Positions 16,897-25,612 of a DNA stretch of 64,000 nt are shown here, in pieces. Position 1 is the first letter of the stretch; each line of letters starts with the position of its first letter. Source of the DNA: Streptomyces erythrochromogenes (lineage in GTDB: Bacteria; Actinomycetota; Actinomycetes; Streptomycetales; Streptomycetaceae); NCBI RefSeq assembly GCF_036170895.1, contig NZ_CP108036.1, forward strand, positions 5,139,501 to 5,203,500. Direction: 5' to 3'. The notes under the pieces were generated by a model. That model was not told where the DNA came from. It searched no databases and saw only the letters and a list, made by a program, of their open reading frames with translations. A program made the translations under genes and the position numbers.

Positions 16897-17322
16897 ATGT
16901 CGTTCGACGAGGAGTGGTCGGCGGCTCGCGCCACGGCCGCCGCCGGCGTCACCATGCGGCTCAACCAGGCCCCGGCCGACCCCGGGGGCGGAGCCGGCGG
17001 CGCCGATCTCGCGCTCGACCAGGACCAGATCGGAGCCGTCGGCTCCGAGGCGTACAAGCTGCACTCCCGCCTCCAGACCGACGGCAAGCACGCCGCCACC
17101 GCGACCGCCGAGGCCGCCGCGGCCCTCACCCGGGAGGGGTTCGCGAGCGGGGCCGCCCTGCTCAAGGCCGGCAACCTCTGGGAGACCCAGGTGAAGACCC
17201 TCGTGGCCGCCTGCGCCACCGTCTCCAACGGCCTGAACTACTCGCTCTCCTCCCACGCCAAGGACGAGCAGCAGCTCCACGCGGATTTCACGGCGTCCGC
17301 CATCGACAAGTACCTGAAGTAG
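16897..17322 (+). CDS. ESX/EspC-like small helical protein
   Basis: This 141-residue protein is predicted to be all helical, Ala-rich and soluble. It has a Gly-rich loop (PGGGAGGADLALDQDQ) and a long helix pair (KLHSRLQTDGKHAATAT, WETQVKTLVAACATVSNGL). The profile matches small type VII partner proteins of the EspC/WXG100 superfamily, although the WxG turn itself is not obvious. An ideal GGAGG precedes the ATG. The following gene starts 14 bases after its stop and encodes a protein with a clear WxG-like domain, so the two may form a heterodimer. Confidence 0.7.
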   Translation: MSFDEEWSAARATAAAGVTMRLNQAPADPGGGAGGADLALDQDQIGAVGSEAYKLHSRLQTDGKHAATATAEAAAALTREGFASGAALLKAGNLWETQVKTLVAACATVSNGLNYSLSSHAKDEQQLHADFTASAIDKYLK

Positions 17323-17336
17323 GCGAGGCGTTCCGC

Positions 17337-19622
17337 ATGCTGACGTACGAGAACGTGATGAACGCGCCCCTGGACAAGCTCCAGACTGCGATCACCGACT
17401 GGACGGCCATGGCCGGCAAGCTGGACGAGATGGCCGAGGACGCCCGCAACGGCATGAAGGCGAAGTCCGACAAGGCCGAGTGGAGCGGGGTCACCGCCGG
17501 GGTGGCGCGCGGGTTCGTCGACAAGACGGCCAAGGAGTTCGAGGACGCGGCCAAGGCGGCCAAGGGGATGCACCTGGTCCTCGCCGACGCGCACGCCACC
17601 TTCAAGGCCGCCCAGGACGAGCTGAAGAGGCTCGCCGCAGAGGCCCCGGCAGCCGGCTTCCGGATCGACGCCACCGGGCGGGTCAGCGCCGTCCCCCTGC
17701 CCACCGAGGCCGAACGGAACGCGGCCCGCCACGACCCCGACTACCAGCAGACCCTCACCGCGAACCGCAACGCCTGGCAGTCCCGGGTCGACCGGGCCGT
17801 GGAGAACGCCCAGGACGCCGACGACTCCCTGGTCCGCGTGCTCGGGGCGAACGCGACGGACGAACACGACTTCAGCGGACCGAAGTTCACCACCCTCGAC
17901 GCCGAACAGGCCTCCCGCGCCGCCGACCTGATGAAGAAGGTCACCGGCCCGGGCGGCACGGCCCGCAACGTCGAGGCGCTGCGCGAGCTGGAGGAGCTGC
18001 TCGACGACAACCGCGAGGACCCCGAGTTCTCGACGGGCCTGTTCCGGACCATCGGCGCCGAAGGCACCCTGCAGATGTACTCCGCGATGTCCCTGGACGC
18101 GACGAGCCTGGGCGCAGCCGGCAAGGACCGGGCGCTGATGGTCGCGAACATCCAGAGCGACATGGGCGCGATGCTCGGCCTCGCCACCCACAAGGACGTC
18201 CCGGGCCACCTCGACGCGGCCTGGACGGCCCAGCTGATGAAGGCCGGACGCAAGGAGATGGACGTCTTCGGCGGCGTCCGGCAGATCTACGGCTACCAGG
18301 CGCTCGGTGCGCTGCTGCGCGAGGGGAAGTACGACACCGAGTTCCTGACCTCGGTCGGCCGGGACATGATCGCCATGGACCGCAAGGACCCGGACGGCTG
18401 GGAGTTCCACACGCCGATCGGCCTGGAGACCGTACTGAACCAGGGTCCGGAGGGCGGCCGCGGTTTCTACCCGCTGACCGGGCTCATGGAGGCGCTGGGC
18501 AACAACCCGGACGCGGCGACGGCGTTCTTCAACGAGCCGGTCCGGGAGGACAGCAACAAGGACGGCATCGTCACGAAGGACGACAAGCCGGTCGGCGGCC
18601 AGCACGGCAAGGACCGGGGCATGGTCGACTACATGCTCGACAAGAAGCCGTACATGGACGGCTTCGACATCACCCCGACCGGCGATCTCCGCCCGGCCCA
18701 CCAGGCACTCGGCGACGCCTTGATGGCGGCCGTCTCCCACCGCGGCCCCGGCGACGAGGACGCGCCGCCGGTCGCGCACACCAAGGAGATGGCGGCGGTC
18801 ATGGAGCGGATCGTCGAGAAGATCGGCGACAAGCCGGAACTGGTCGACGCGAAGCCGGGGGACCCGGAGGGTCCGCTGAACGGCCTGTCCGGGCACTTCG
18901 GGCAGATGGCGGCGGAGTACATGCCGGACATCCAGGCAGCCGCGGACAACAACAGCCGCACGATCAAGGCCAACGGAGTGATGGCCGAGTTCGACAAGGC
19001 CGGCATGGCCAGGTTCATCGGGGCGGTGGGCCAGGACCCGGACGCCTACGGCGCGATGACCACGGCGCAGCGGACCTTCACCACCGTGCTGGTCAACGAC
19101 GTGTTCGCCCATCGGGGCGAGTACGCCGATGTCGACGCGGCGATCAGGGTCGCCGTGCATCCGGGCGGAGAGGTCGCCGGCATGCTGGCCCAAGCCCGAG
19201 CCGAGGGAACATTCGGCGCGAATGCCCACAAGGTGGAGGAGTACGTCAAGGGCGTCGAGGAGAACGCCAAGTGGGTCAACCGGGGCATCAGTGCGGCAGG
19301 CGGAAAGTACCTCGAACTCGTACCCCTCGCCGGGGACGTCGTGGGGGCACTGCAGGAGGACATCGCGGCGAGCGTGGTCGAGGGTGCGAAGGAGGACATC
19401 GCGAAGAAGGTCGAGGGCAGCAATCAGCAAGCGGGGACCGACTTCACGAGGTCACAGACGGCCGCGTCGACCGCTGCCGCCGACTCGGTGCGCATCGCGG
19501 CGCGGGGGTCGGGTCTGTCCGAGCGGACGGTCAACTCATACGCGGGTGAGGCATCCACCGAGACGGCGAACGCGCACTCGGTGGGACGGGGCCTCGTGGC
19601 GACCATGAACGGCGGATCCTGA
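17337..19622 (+). CDS. Large helical protein with N-terminal WXG-like domain (DUF6571-like)
   Basis: The 761-residue product starts MLTYENVMNAPLDKLQTAI and has a helix-WSG-helix turn (KAEWSGVTAGVARGF, ~residues 47-60), as in the WXG/DUF6571 group of actinobacterial proteins. A long helical body follows. It contains a perfect EF-hand-like loop DSNKDGIVTKDD (residues 405-416), suggesting Ca2+ binding. Near the end lies a hydrophobic stretch (YLELVPLAGDVVGAL) that might insert in a membrane or pack a helical bundle. No toxin domain was recognised at the C-terminus. It starts 14 bases after the small ESX-like gene and shares one base with the lipoprotein gene (TGATG). Confidence 0.75.
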   Translation: MLTYENVMNAPLDKLQTAITDWTAMAGKLDEMAEDARNGMKAKSDKAEWSGVTAGVARGFVDKTAKEFEDAAKAAKGMHLVLADAHATFKAAQDELKRLAAEAPAAGFRIDATGRVSAVPLPTEAERNAARHDPDYQQTLTANRNAWQSRVDRAVENAQDADDSLVRVLGANATDEHDFSGPKFTTLDAEQASRAADLMKKVTGPGGTARNVEALRELEELLDDNREDPEFSTGLFRTIGAEGTLQMYSAMSLDATSLGAAGKDRALMVANIQSDMGAMLGLATHKDVPGHLDAAWTAQLMKAGRKEMDVFGGVRQIYGYQALGALLREGKYDTEFLTSVGRDMIAMDRKDPDGWEFHTPIGLETVLNQGPEGGRGFYPLTGLMEALGNNPDAATAFFNEPVREDSNKDGIVTKDDKPVGGQHGKDRGMVDYMLDKKPYMDGFDITPTGDLRPAHQALGDALMAAVSHRGPGDEDAPPVAHTKEMAAVMERIVEKIGDKPELVDAKPGDPEGPLNGLSGHFGQMAAEYMPDIQAAADNNSRTIKANGVMAEFDKAGMARFIGAVGQDPDAYGAMTTAQRTFTTVLVNDVFAHRGEYADVDAAIRVAVHPGGEVAGMLAQARAEGTFGANAHKVEEYVKGVEENAKWVNRGISAAGGKYLELVPLAGDVVGALQEDIAASVVEGAKEDIAKKVEGSNQQAGTDFTRSQTAASTAAADSVRIAARGSGLSERTVNSYAGEASTETANAHSVGRGLVATMNGGS

Positions 19623-20167
19623 TGTCCGGAGCGCGCGTTCCGTCCGCGGTAGTCGCCGTTGCCCTCGGAACGGCACTGCTGGCCGGCTGCTCGGACGGCA
19701 AGGCGTCGGCCGCGCCCGAGCTGCCCTCGTCCACCTGCTTCGGGGTGTTCACTCCGGCCGAGCTCGCGCCCTTCATGGGTACCGGTGACGAGGCGCGGGT
19801 CGACTCGCCGGGAGACCTCCGCCTGACCGCGAGCCGGACCAAGGCGATCTGCAACATCGATGTCGACGGCAAGCCCCGCTGGACCGCCACGGCGGAGCGC
19901 AGACCTGCGGGGCAGGAGGTCACCTGGGGCTCCGAGGTCGAGAAGCACGACCCCGACGAGCTGCCCTACGCAGGCAACAGCAGGCTGTGGGACAGCGGGG
20001 CCGCCGTTGTTCTCGGCTGCACGGGGCCCACGGAAACCTTCGACCTCACGTTGTTCATCGATGCCGTGCCGGACGGGCTGAAGCAGGAGCAGCGGCGCCC
20101 CGCGTTCGCCGCTCTGATGAAAAAGTTCATGGAGTCGGCGCGGCAGCAGACCCGCTGCGGCTCCTAG
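19622..20167 (+). CDS. Lipoprotein of the secretion-like island
   Basis: This 181-residue lipoprotein has a signal peptide with lipobox LLAGC (Cys23), so it should be anchored on the outer face of the membrane. The mature part contains further Cys residues (STCFGVF, AICNID, LGCTGP, TRCGS) that could form two disulfides. No family is recognised. It starts on the last base of the preceding gene's stop and is the last gene of the operon, followed by a strong terminator. It may be an accessory or immunity-like partner of the upstream protein (inference). Confidence 0.8.
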   Translation: MSGARVPSAVVAVALGTALLAGCSDGKASAAPELPSSTCFGVFTPAELAPFMGTGDEARVDSPGDLRLTASRTKAICNIDVDGKPRWTATAERRPAGQEVTWGSEVEKHDPDELPYAGNSRLWDSGAAVVLGCTGPTETFDLTLFIDAVPDGLKQEQRRPAFAALMKKFMESARQQTRCGS

Positions 20168-20184
20168 CCGGCCCGGGAAGACCG

Positions 20185-20220
20185 AGGCCGCCCGGGGGTG
20201 CGCCTGCCCCCGGGCGGCCT
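20185..20220 (+). terminator. Terminator of the secretion-like island
   Basis: A perfect 14-bp stem (20185-20198 with 20207-20220, arms AGGCCGCCCGGGGG and its complement) with an 8-base loop lies 17 bases after the lipoprotein stop. Confidence 0.8.
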
Positions 20221-20437
20221 CCGCCCCGGCGCCGTGGCCGGGAGACCGGGCACACGGCCGTGGTGATGTCCTCGACCGTACGCGGGCGGTCGCGGGACGG
20301 GGAAGGAGACGGCCCGGGATGCAACAGGGCTGCCATGCCGCGTTCACGGACGGGCCGGGTCCTAGGACCCGGGGCCGAGGCCGGGATCGGTCGAACGGAC
20401 AGGGTCGAAACGGGGCTGTGCACCTTACGCTGGGGCG

Positions 20438-21886
20438 ATGAGCGCCCTCGAACCCCGCGTGCCCCAGAGAACCGCACCCCTCCCGACCCCGCCGCAGGGC
20501 GGGGTCATGGGGCCCGCGTACCGGACGCTCAGCATCGGGATCATCTCCGTCGTCTTCCTCATCGCCTTCGAGGCGACCGCCGTCGGCACGGCCATGCCCG
20601 TCGCCGCCCGCGAGCTCGACGGGATCGGGCTGTACGCCTTCGCCTTCTCCGCCTACTTCACGACCAGCCTCTTCGGCATGGTCCTGTCCGGGCAGTGGGC
20701 CGACCGGCAGGGGCCGCTCAAGCCGCTGACCGTAGGGATCGCCGCCTTCGCCTCGGGGCTCGTGGTCTCCGGGACCGCCGGCGCCATGTGGCTGTTCGTC
20801 CTCGGCCGCGCCGTGCAGGGCCTCGGCGGCGGACTGGTGATCGTCGCGCTGTACGTCGTCGTCAGCCGGGCCTACGAAGAGCGGCTGCGGCCCGCGATCA
20901 TGGCCGCCTTCGCCGCCAGCTGGGTCGTCCCCTCCATCGTCGGGCCGCTCGCCTCCGGCACGGTCACCGAGCACCTCGGCTGGCGGTGGGTGTTCCTCGG
21001 CATACCCGTGCTCGTCGTCGTCCCCCTCGTCCTCGCGCTGCCCGCCATACGGCGCAGCGCCTCCGGTCCCGTGGGCGGCGAGCCCGCGGCCTTCGACCGG
21101 CGGCGGATCCGGCTGGCGCTCGGGATCTCCGTCGGCGCGGGCCTGCTCCAGTACGCCGCCCAGGACCTGCGGTGGCTCTCGCTCGTACCGGGCATCGCCG
21201 GCGCGGCCCTGCTGGTCCCGGCCGTGCTGGGGTTGCTGCCGCGCGGGACGTACATGGCCCGGCGCGGGCTGCCGTCCGTGGTGCTGCTGCGCGGGGTCGC
21301 CGCGGGGGCGTTCATCGCCGCCGAGAGCTTCGTGCCGCTGATGCTGGTCACCCAGCGGGGGCTCAGCCCGACGATGGCCGGCTTCTCCCTCGCGCTGGGC
21401 GGCGTGACCTGGGCGGGCGGCTCGTGGGTGCAGTCGCAGGGGCGGACGGCCCCCTACCGGCAACGGCTGATGGTGATCGGCATGGTACTGGTGGCGCTGG
21501 CCATCGCCGCCGCGCCCGCCGTGCTCATCGAGTCCGTCCCCGTGTGGACGCTGGCGCTGGCCTGGGCCGTGGGATGCCTCGGGATGGGCCTGGTGATCGG
21601 CTCCACGAGCGTGCTCCTGCTGAAGCTGTCCGCACCGCAGGAGGTCGGCGCCAACTCCGCCGCCCTGCAGATCTCCGACGCACTCGCGAACGTCGTGCTG
21701 CTCGCCGCCGGGGGCGCCGCCTTCGCCTCGCTCGGCGGCGGAGCGGTCGGGGCCGCGCACGCGGTGACCGCCGGCGGGGCGGGCGCCTCGCACCCCGCCG
21801 CCTTCGCGGCCGTGTTCCTGCCCATGGCGTGCGTGGCACTGGTGGGGGCGTGGGTCGCGACCCGGCTGGAGCCCGCGAAGGGCTGA
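20438..21886 (+). CDS. MFS transporter (drug:H+ antiporter type)
   Basis: This 482-residue integral membrane protein has about 14 hydrophobic segments. Motif A is recognisable in GQWADRQGPLKPL between TM2 and TM3, and the TM5-like segment contains WRWVFLGIPVL, typical of DHA2-type exporters. It probably exports hydrophobic compounds; the substrate is unknown. A TACGCT box lies 6 bases upstream of the ATG with no ribosome-binding site, predicting a leaderless transcript. It stands alone between the island terminator and the toxin-antitoxin pair. Confidence 0.9.
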   Translation: MSALEPRVPQRTAPLPTPPQGGVMGPAYRTLSIGIISVVFLIAFEATAVGTAMPVAARELDGIGLYAFAFSAYFTTSLFGMVLSGQWADRQGPLKPLTVGIAAFASGLVVSGTAGAMWLFVLGRAVQGLGGGLVIVALYVVVSRAYEERLRPAIMAAFAASWVVPSIVGPLASGTVTEHLGWRWVFLGIPVLVVVPLVLALPAIRRSASGPVGGEPAAFDRRRIRLALGISVGAGLLQYAAQDLRWLSLVPGIAGAALLVPAVLGLLPRGTYMARRGLPSVVLLRGVAAGAFIAAESFVPLMLVTQRGLSPTMAGFSLALGGVTWAGGSWVQSQGRTAPYRQRLMVIGMVLVALAIAAAPAVLIESVPVWTLALAWAVGCLGMGLVIGSTSVLLLKLSAPQEVGANSAALQISDALANVVLLAAGGAAFASLGGGAVGAAHAVTAGGAGASHPAAFAAVFLPMACVALVGAWVATRLEPAKG

Positions 21887-21941
21887 GCCTCCCGCAAAAC
21901 CCCGGTGCCGCCACCCCGGACCGGCGGCTACGTTTCCACCC

Positions 21942-22142
21942 ATGAACGAGATCACCATCGGGCTTCCCGGCGCCGAGTGGGCGGAGCTGGGCGATCTGGC
22001 CGATGCCACCGGGCGCACACCCGAAGACGTCGTACGGGAGGCCGTACGGGCCCACCTGCTGGCCGAGCGGGAGAAGGTCGCGGTAGCGGCCGGACGGCTC
22101 GCCGAGCGGCACGCCCCGCTCCTGAGGAGGCTCGGCGAGTGA
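21942..22142 (+). CDS. Ribbon-helix-helix antitoxin
   Basis: This 66-residue protein begins with a beta strand (NEITIGLP) followed by two helices (EWAELGDLADATGR and PEDVVREAVRAHLL), the ribbon-helix-helix fold used by many antitoxins and repressors. The C-terminal helix (RLAERHAPLLRRLGE) probably wraps the toxin. A TACGTT box 7 bases upstream predicts a leaderless, autoregulated transcript. The stop overlaps the toxin's GTG start, as usual for type II toxin-antitoxin operons. Confidence 0.85.
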   Translation: MNEITIGLPGAEWAELGDLADATGRTPEDVVREAVRAHLLAEREKVAVAAGRLAERHAPLLRRLGE

Positions 22143-22534
22143 ACACCACCGAGTGCCGGCGGCACCTCACGCTCGCCGAGGTCCTGGACCTCGCCGGCCA
22201 CGCCTGCCTGGCCCAGGACCAGCCAGTCGAGCTGCGCGCCCCCGGCCTGCTGGAGTCCGCGGTGCACCGGCCCCGGGCGCGCATGTTGGGGACCCCCGCC
22301 TACGAGGACCCGTACGAGCAGGCCGCCGCGCTGCTCCACGGCATCGCCGCCAACCACCCCCTCGTCGACGGGAACAAGCGCACCGCATGGCTTGCGGCCG
22401 CGACCTTCCTGGCGGTCAACGGGATCGATCTCGCCGACGCCGACCAGGAGCTCGCCTACGACCTGGTCATCGACGTGGCGGCCGGGCACGAGACGGAGAT
22501 CGCCCGGATCGCCGGCCGGCTGCGCTCCCTGTGA
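22139..22534 (+). CDS. doc: Fic/Doc family toxin (death on curing)
   Basis: This 131-residue protein carries the Fic core NHPLVDGNKRTAW (His73 to Lys80), in the Doc form. Doc kinases phosphorylate elongation factor Tu and stop translation. The N-terminus LTLAEVLDLAGHACL and LLESAVHRPRARMLG match Doc, and the small size excludes larger Fic AMPylases. No inhibitory helix (S/T)xxxE(G/N) is evident within the protein, so inhibition must come from the upstream antitoxin. It starts with GTG overlapping the antitoxin stop (GTGA). Confidence 0.88.
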   Translation: MNTTECRRHLTLAEVLDLAGHACLAQDQPVELRAPGLLESAVHRPRARMLGTPAYEDPYEQAAALLHGIAANHPLVDGNKRTAWLAAATFLAVNGIDLADADQELAYDLVIDVAAGHETEIARIAGRLRSL

Positions 22535-22664
22535 CGGCTGCGTGTGACGCTCGCCGCACCGCCCGAGGTCACGGGCCTGTCCCTCCCCGAGGGGCGGGCC
22601 CGCCCCGGTAAGGTGGCCCGGTTGTCCTACGTACGACCGCCGCCGAGAGCACGAACCGGAGACC

Positions 22665-24449
22665 GTGACTACTACCGCCTCCCACCATCTCTCACCCGCC
22701 TTCCCCGGCCGTGCCCCGTGGGGCACCGCCAGCAAGCTGCGTGCCTGGCAGCAGGGAGCGCTGGACCGCTATATCCAGAACCAGCCCCGGGACTTCCTCG
22801 CCGTCGCGACCCCCGGCGCAGGCAAGACCACCTTCGCCCTGACCCTCGCCTCCTGGCTGCTCCACCACCACGTGGTGCAGCAGGTGACCGTCGTCGCGCC
22901 CACCGAGCACCTGAAGAAGCAGTGGGCGGAGGCCGCGGCCCGGATAGGCATCCGGCTGGACCCCGAGTACTCGGCGGGTCCGCTCAGCAAGGACTACCAC
23001 GGCGTCGCCGTCACCTACGCCGGTGTCGGCGTGCGCCCCATGCTCCACCGCAACCGCTGCGAGCAGCGCAAGACCCTGGTGATCCTCGACGAGATCCACC
23101 ACGCCGGCGACTCGAAGTCCTGGGGCGAGGCCTGCCTGGAGGCCTTCGACCCGGCGACCCGGCGCCTCGCGCTGACCGGCACGCCCTTCCGGTCCGACAC
23201 CAACCCCATCCCGTTCGTGACCTACGAAGAGGGCAACGACGGGATCCGGCGGTCCTCCGCCGACTACACCTACGGCTACGGGAACGCGCTCGGCGACGGC
23301 GTCGTCCGGCCGGTCATCTTCCTCTCCTACAGCGGCAACATGCGCTGGCGGACCAAGGCAGGCGACGAGATCGCCGCCCGGCTCGGCGAGCCGATGACCA
23401 AGGACGCCATCTCGCAGGCCTGGCGCACGGCCCTGGACCCGCGCGGCGACTGGATGCCCAACGTGCTGCGCGCCGCCGACCAGCGGCTCACCGAGGTCCG
23501 CAAGGGCATCCCGGACGCGGGCGGCCTCGTCATCGCCTCCGACCAGGACTCGGCGCGCGCGTACGCCAAGCTCATCAAGGAGATCACCGGGACGAAGGCG
23601 ACCCTGGTGCTCTCCGACGACACCGGGGCGTCGAAGAACATCGACACCTTCAGCGCGAACGACGACCGCTGGATGGTCGCGGTCCGCATGGTGTCCGAGG
23701 GCGTCGACGTACCGCGCCTCGCGGTCGGCGTGTACGCGACCACCATCTCCACCCCGCTGTTCTTCGCCCAGGCCGTCGGACGCTTCGTGCGCTCGCGCAG
23801 GCGTGGGGAGACGGCGTCCGTGTTCCTTCCGACCATCCCCTACCTCCTCGGCTTCGCCAACGAGATGGAGGTCGAGCGCGACCACGTGCTCGACAAGCCG
23901 AAGAAGCAGGGCGAGGAGGACCCGTACGCCGAGTCCGAGAAGGAGATGGACGAGGCGAACCGGCAGGAGGACGAGGACACCGGCGAGGACGAGCAGATGT
24001 CCTTCGAGGCGCTGGAGTCCGACGCCGTCTTCGACCGGGTCCTGTACGACGGCGCCGAGTTCGGCATGCAGGCGCACCCGGGCAGCGAGGAGGAGCAGGA
24101 CTACCTCGGCATCCCCGGGCTGCTGGAGCCGGACCAGGTCCAGATGCTGCTGCAGAAGCGGCAGTCCCGGCAGATCGCGCACAGCCGGCGCAAGCCCGAC
24201 TCCGAGGCGGACCTCCTGGAGCTGCCGGCCGACCGGCGGCCCGTGGTTTCCCACAAGGAACTGCTGGAGCTGAGGAAGTCGCTCAACACGATGGTGGGCG
24301 CGTACGTCCACCAGAGCGGCAAGCCGCACGGGGTGATCCACACCGAGCTGCGGCGCGTCTGCGGCGGGCCGCCGAGCGCGGAGGCGACGGCGGGGCAGAT
24401 CCGCGAACGCATCAAGAAGGTGCAGGAGTGGGCGACCCGTATGCGGTGA
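22665..24449 (+). CDS. DEAD/DEAH-box helicase (superfamily 2)
   Basis: This 594-residue helicase has Walker A ATPGAGKTTFAL, motif Ia VVAPTEHLKKQW, DEIHH (motif II, DEAH type), TGTPFRSD (motif III) and, in the second RecA domain, EGVDVPRLAVGVY and QAVGRFVRSRRR (motif VI). An acidic stretch around residues 410-450 (EKEMDEANRQEDEDTGEDEQ) separates the helicase core from a C-terminal helical region. The protein resembles the RAD25/XPB-like bacterial group of unknown role in nucleic acid metabolism. It starts at GTG with a CCGGAGA site and is followed by a strong terminator. Confidence 0.92.
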   Translation: MTTTASHHLSPAFPGRAPWGTASKLRAWQQGALDRYIQNQPRDFLAVATPGAGKTTFALTLASWLLHHHVVQQVTVVAPTEHLKKQWAEAAARIGIRLDPEYSAGPLSKDYHGVAVTYAGVGVRPMLHRNRCEQRKTLVILDEIHHAGDSKSWGEACLEAFDPATRRLALTGTPFRSDTNPIPFVTYEEGNDGIRRSSADYTYGYGNALGDGVVRPVIFLSYSGNMRWRTKAGDEIAARLGEPMTKDAISQAWRTALDPRGDWMPNVLRAADQRLTEVRKGIPDAGGLVIASDQDSARAYAKLIKEITGTKATLVLSDDTGASKNIDTFSANDDRWMVAVRMVSEGVDVPRLAVGVYATTISTPLFFAQAVGRFVRSRRRGETASVFLPTIPYLLGFANEMEVERDHVLDKPKKQGEEDPYAESEKEMDEANRQEDEDTGEDEQMSFEALESDAVFDRVLYDGAEFGMQAHPGSEEEQDYLGIPGLLEPDQVQMLLQKRQSRQIAHSRRKPDSEADLLELPADRRPVVSHKELLELRKSLNTMVGAYVHQSGKPHGVIHTELRRVCGGPPSAEATAGQIRERIKKVQEWATRMR

Positions 24450-24798
24450 GTGCGGTGAGTTCGCCCAGAACGCGTGACGGGGTCCGTGCGGAGGTTCGCA
24501 CGGACCCCGTGCTCGTCCCCTCATCTCCGCGCCTGTGTGAATCGTTGTCACGAAACGACACTTGAGGCGATCAGGAAACGGCACAAACAGGTAGCTCGCG
24601 CCCGGATTCTGGACGAGCCCTTCCGCTGAGCGGACCTGCTCGCTACATTCCCCGCATCGAACGCACCGTGGCAGCGCCGCCGCGGGAGCGCAGCCGGTGC
24701 AATGGCCGCTACCGGCGGCCTCTCCTGTGCGCCGCCGTGGGACCGGCGGCGTGCCACCTCGAGAGTCACCGCCGCTCACCGAAAGAGGGAGAGGCGTC
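24450..24798 (+). other. Intergenic region between helicase and IclR genes
   Basis: It holds the helicase terminator (24478-24509) and then about 290 bases with no gene. A weak dyad TGTC-ACGAAAC-GACA near 24547-24561 might be an operator. No confident promoter was found. Confidence 0.4.
24478..24509 (+). terminator. Helicase gene terminator
   Basis: CGGGGTCCGTGCG (24478-24490) and CGCACGGACCCCG (24497-24509) form a perfect 13-bp stem with a 6-base loop, 28 bases after the stop. Confidence 0.85.
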
Positions 24799-25440
24799 GT
24801 GACCGCGGAAACCTCCCAGACTCTCGACAGAGGGCTCAGAGTCCTCAAACTGCTCGCCGACACCGACCACGGTCTGACCGTCACCGAGCTCTCCAACCGC
24901 CTCGGCGTCAACCGCACGGTCGTCTACCGGCTCCTCGCCACCCTCGAACAGCACGCCCTGGTCCGCCGTGACCTCGGCGGCCGGGCCAGGGTCGGACTCG
25001 GGGTCCTGCGACTGGGCCGACAGGTGCACCCGCTCGTGCGCGAGGCGGCCCTGCCCGCGCTGCGGTCCCTCGCCGAGGACATAGGCGCCACCGCGCACCT
25101 GACCCTCGTCGACGGCACCGAGGCGCTCGCCGTCGCCGTCGTGGAGCCGACCTGGACGGACTACCACGTGGCCTACCGGGCCGGTTTCCGTCACCCGCTG
25201 GACCGGGGCGCCGCCGGGCGGGCCATCCTGGCCGCCCGTCAGGGCTCCCTCATCGAGCCGGGGTACACGCTGACCCACGGCGAGCTCGAAGCGGGCGCCA
25301 GCGGGGCCGCGGCGCCGCTGGTGGGCATCAGCGGGCTGGAGGGCAGCGTCGGCGTCGTCATGCTGGCCGACGCCGTGCCGGAGCGGGTCGGGCCGCGGGT
25401 GGTCGACGCGGCGCGCGAGGTCGCCGACGCCCTTCGCTAG
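24799..25440 (+). CDS. hpdR: IclR family transcriptional regulator (HpdR candidate)
   Basis: This 213-residue regulator has a winged helix-turn-helix (residues ~8-70: RGLRVLKLLADTDHGLTVTE, LSNRLGVNRTVVYRLLATLE) and an IclR effector domain. It is shorter than the usual ~250 residues. The start is GTG with AGAGGGAGAGG upstream. In S. coelicolor the IclR protein HpdR represses the 4-hydroxyphenylpyruvate dioxygenase gene. Here the dioxygenase and its Lrp partner lie 4 kb away in similar order, so HpdR identity is likely but rests on context. Confidence 0.75.
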   Translation: MTAETSQTLDRGLRVLKLLADTDHGLTVTELSNRLGVNRTVVYRLLATLEQHALVRRDLGGRARVGLGVLRLGRQVHPLVREAALPALRSLAEDIGATAHLTLVDGTEALAVAVVEPTWTDYHVAYRAGFRHPLDRGAAGRAILAARQGSLIEPGYTLTHGELEAGASGAAAPLVGISGLEGSVGVVMLADAVPERVGPRVVDAAREVADALR

Positions 25441-25500
25441 GCCGCGGGCCCGGCGGACGCCCTCGGGCTGCTGTGCGTTGCCGGGTGCGGCGCCGTTGCG

Positions 25501-25548
25501 GGGGCGCTGCCCCCGGGCCCCCGAGCCTCAAACGCCGGCGGGGCTGGA
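25501..25548 (-). repeat. Streptomyces intergenic repeat, copy A
   Basis: On the reverse strand this reads CAGCCCCGCCGGCGTTTGAG followed by a GC-rich part ending GCGCCCC. Related copies are at 40976-41022, 47276-47321 and 47334-47395. It lies in the spacer after the IclR gene. Confidence 0.6.
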
Positions 25549-25612
25549 TGGTGCGGCGGGGCTGGAGTGTGCGGCGGGGCTGGTCGGGGGCGGGGGCGGA
25601 TAGATTGGGCGG

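Noticed and set aside
19424..22735. 1103-codon open frame on the - strand
   Set aside because: It spans several genes antisense, including a lipoprotein, an MFS pump and a toxin-antitoxin pair, and lacks recognisable domains.
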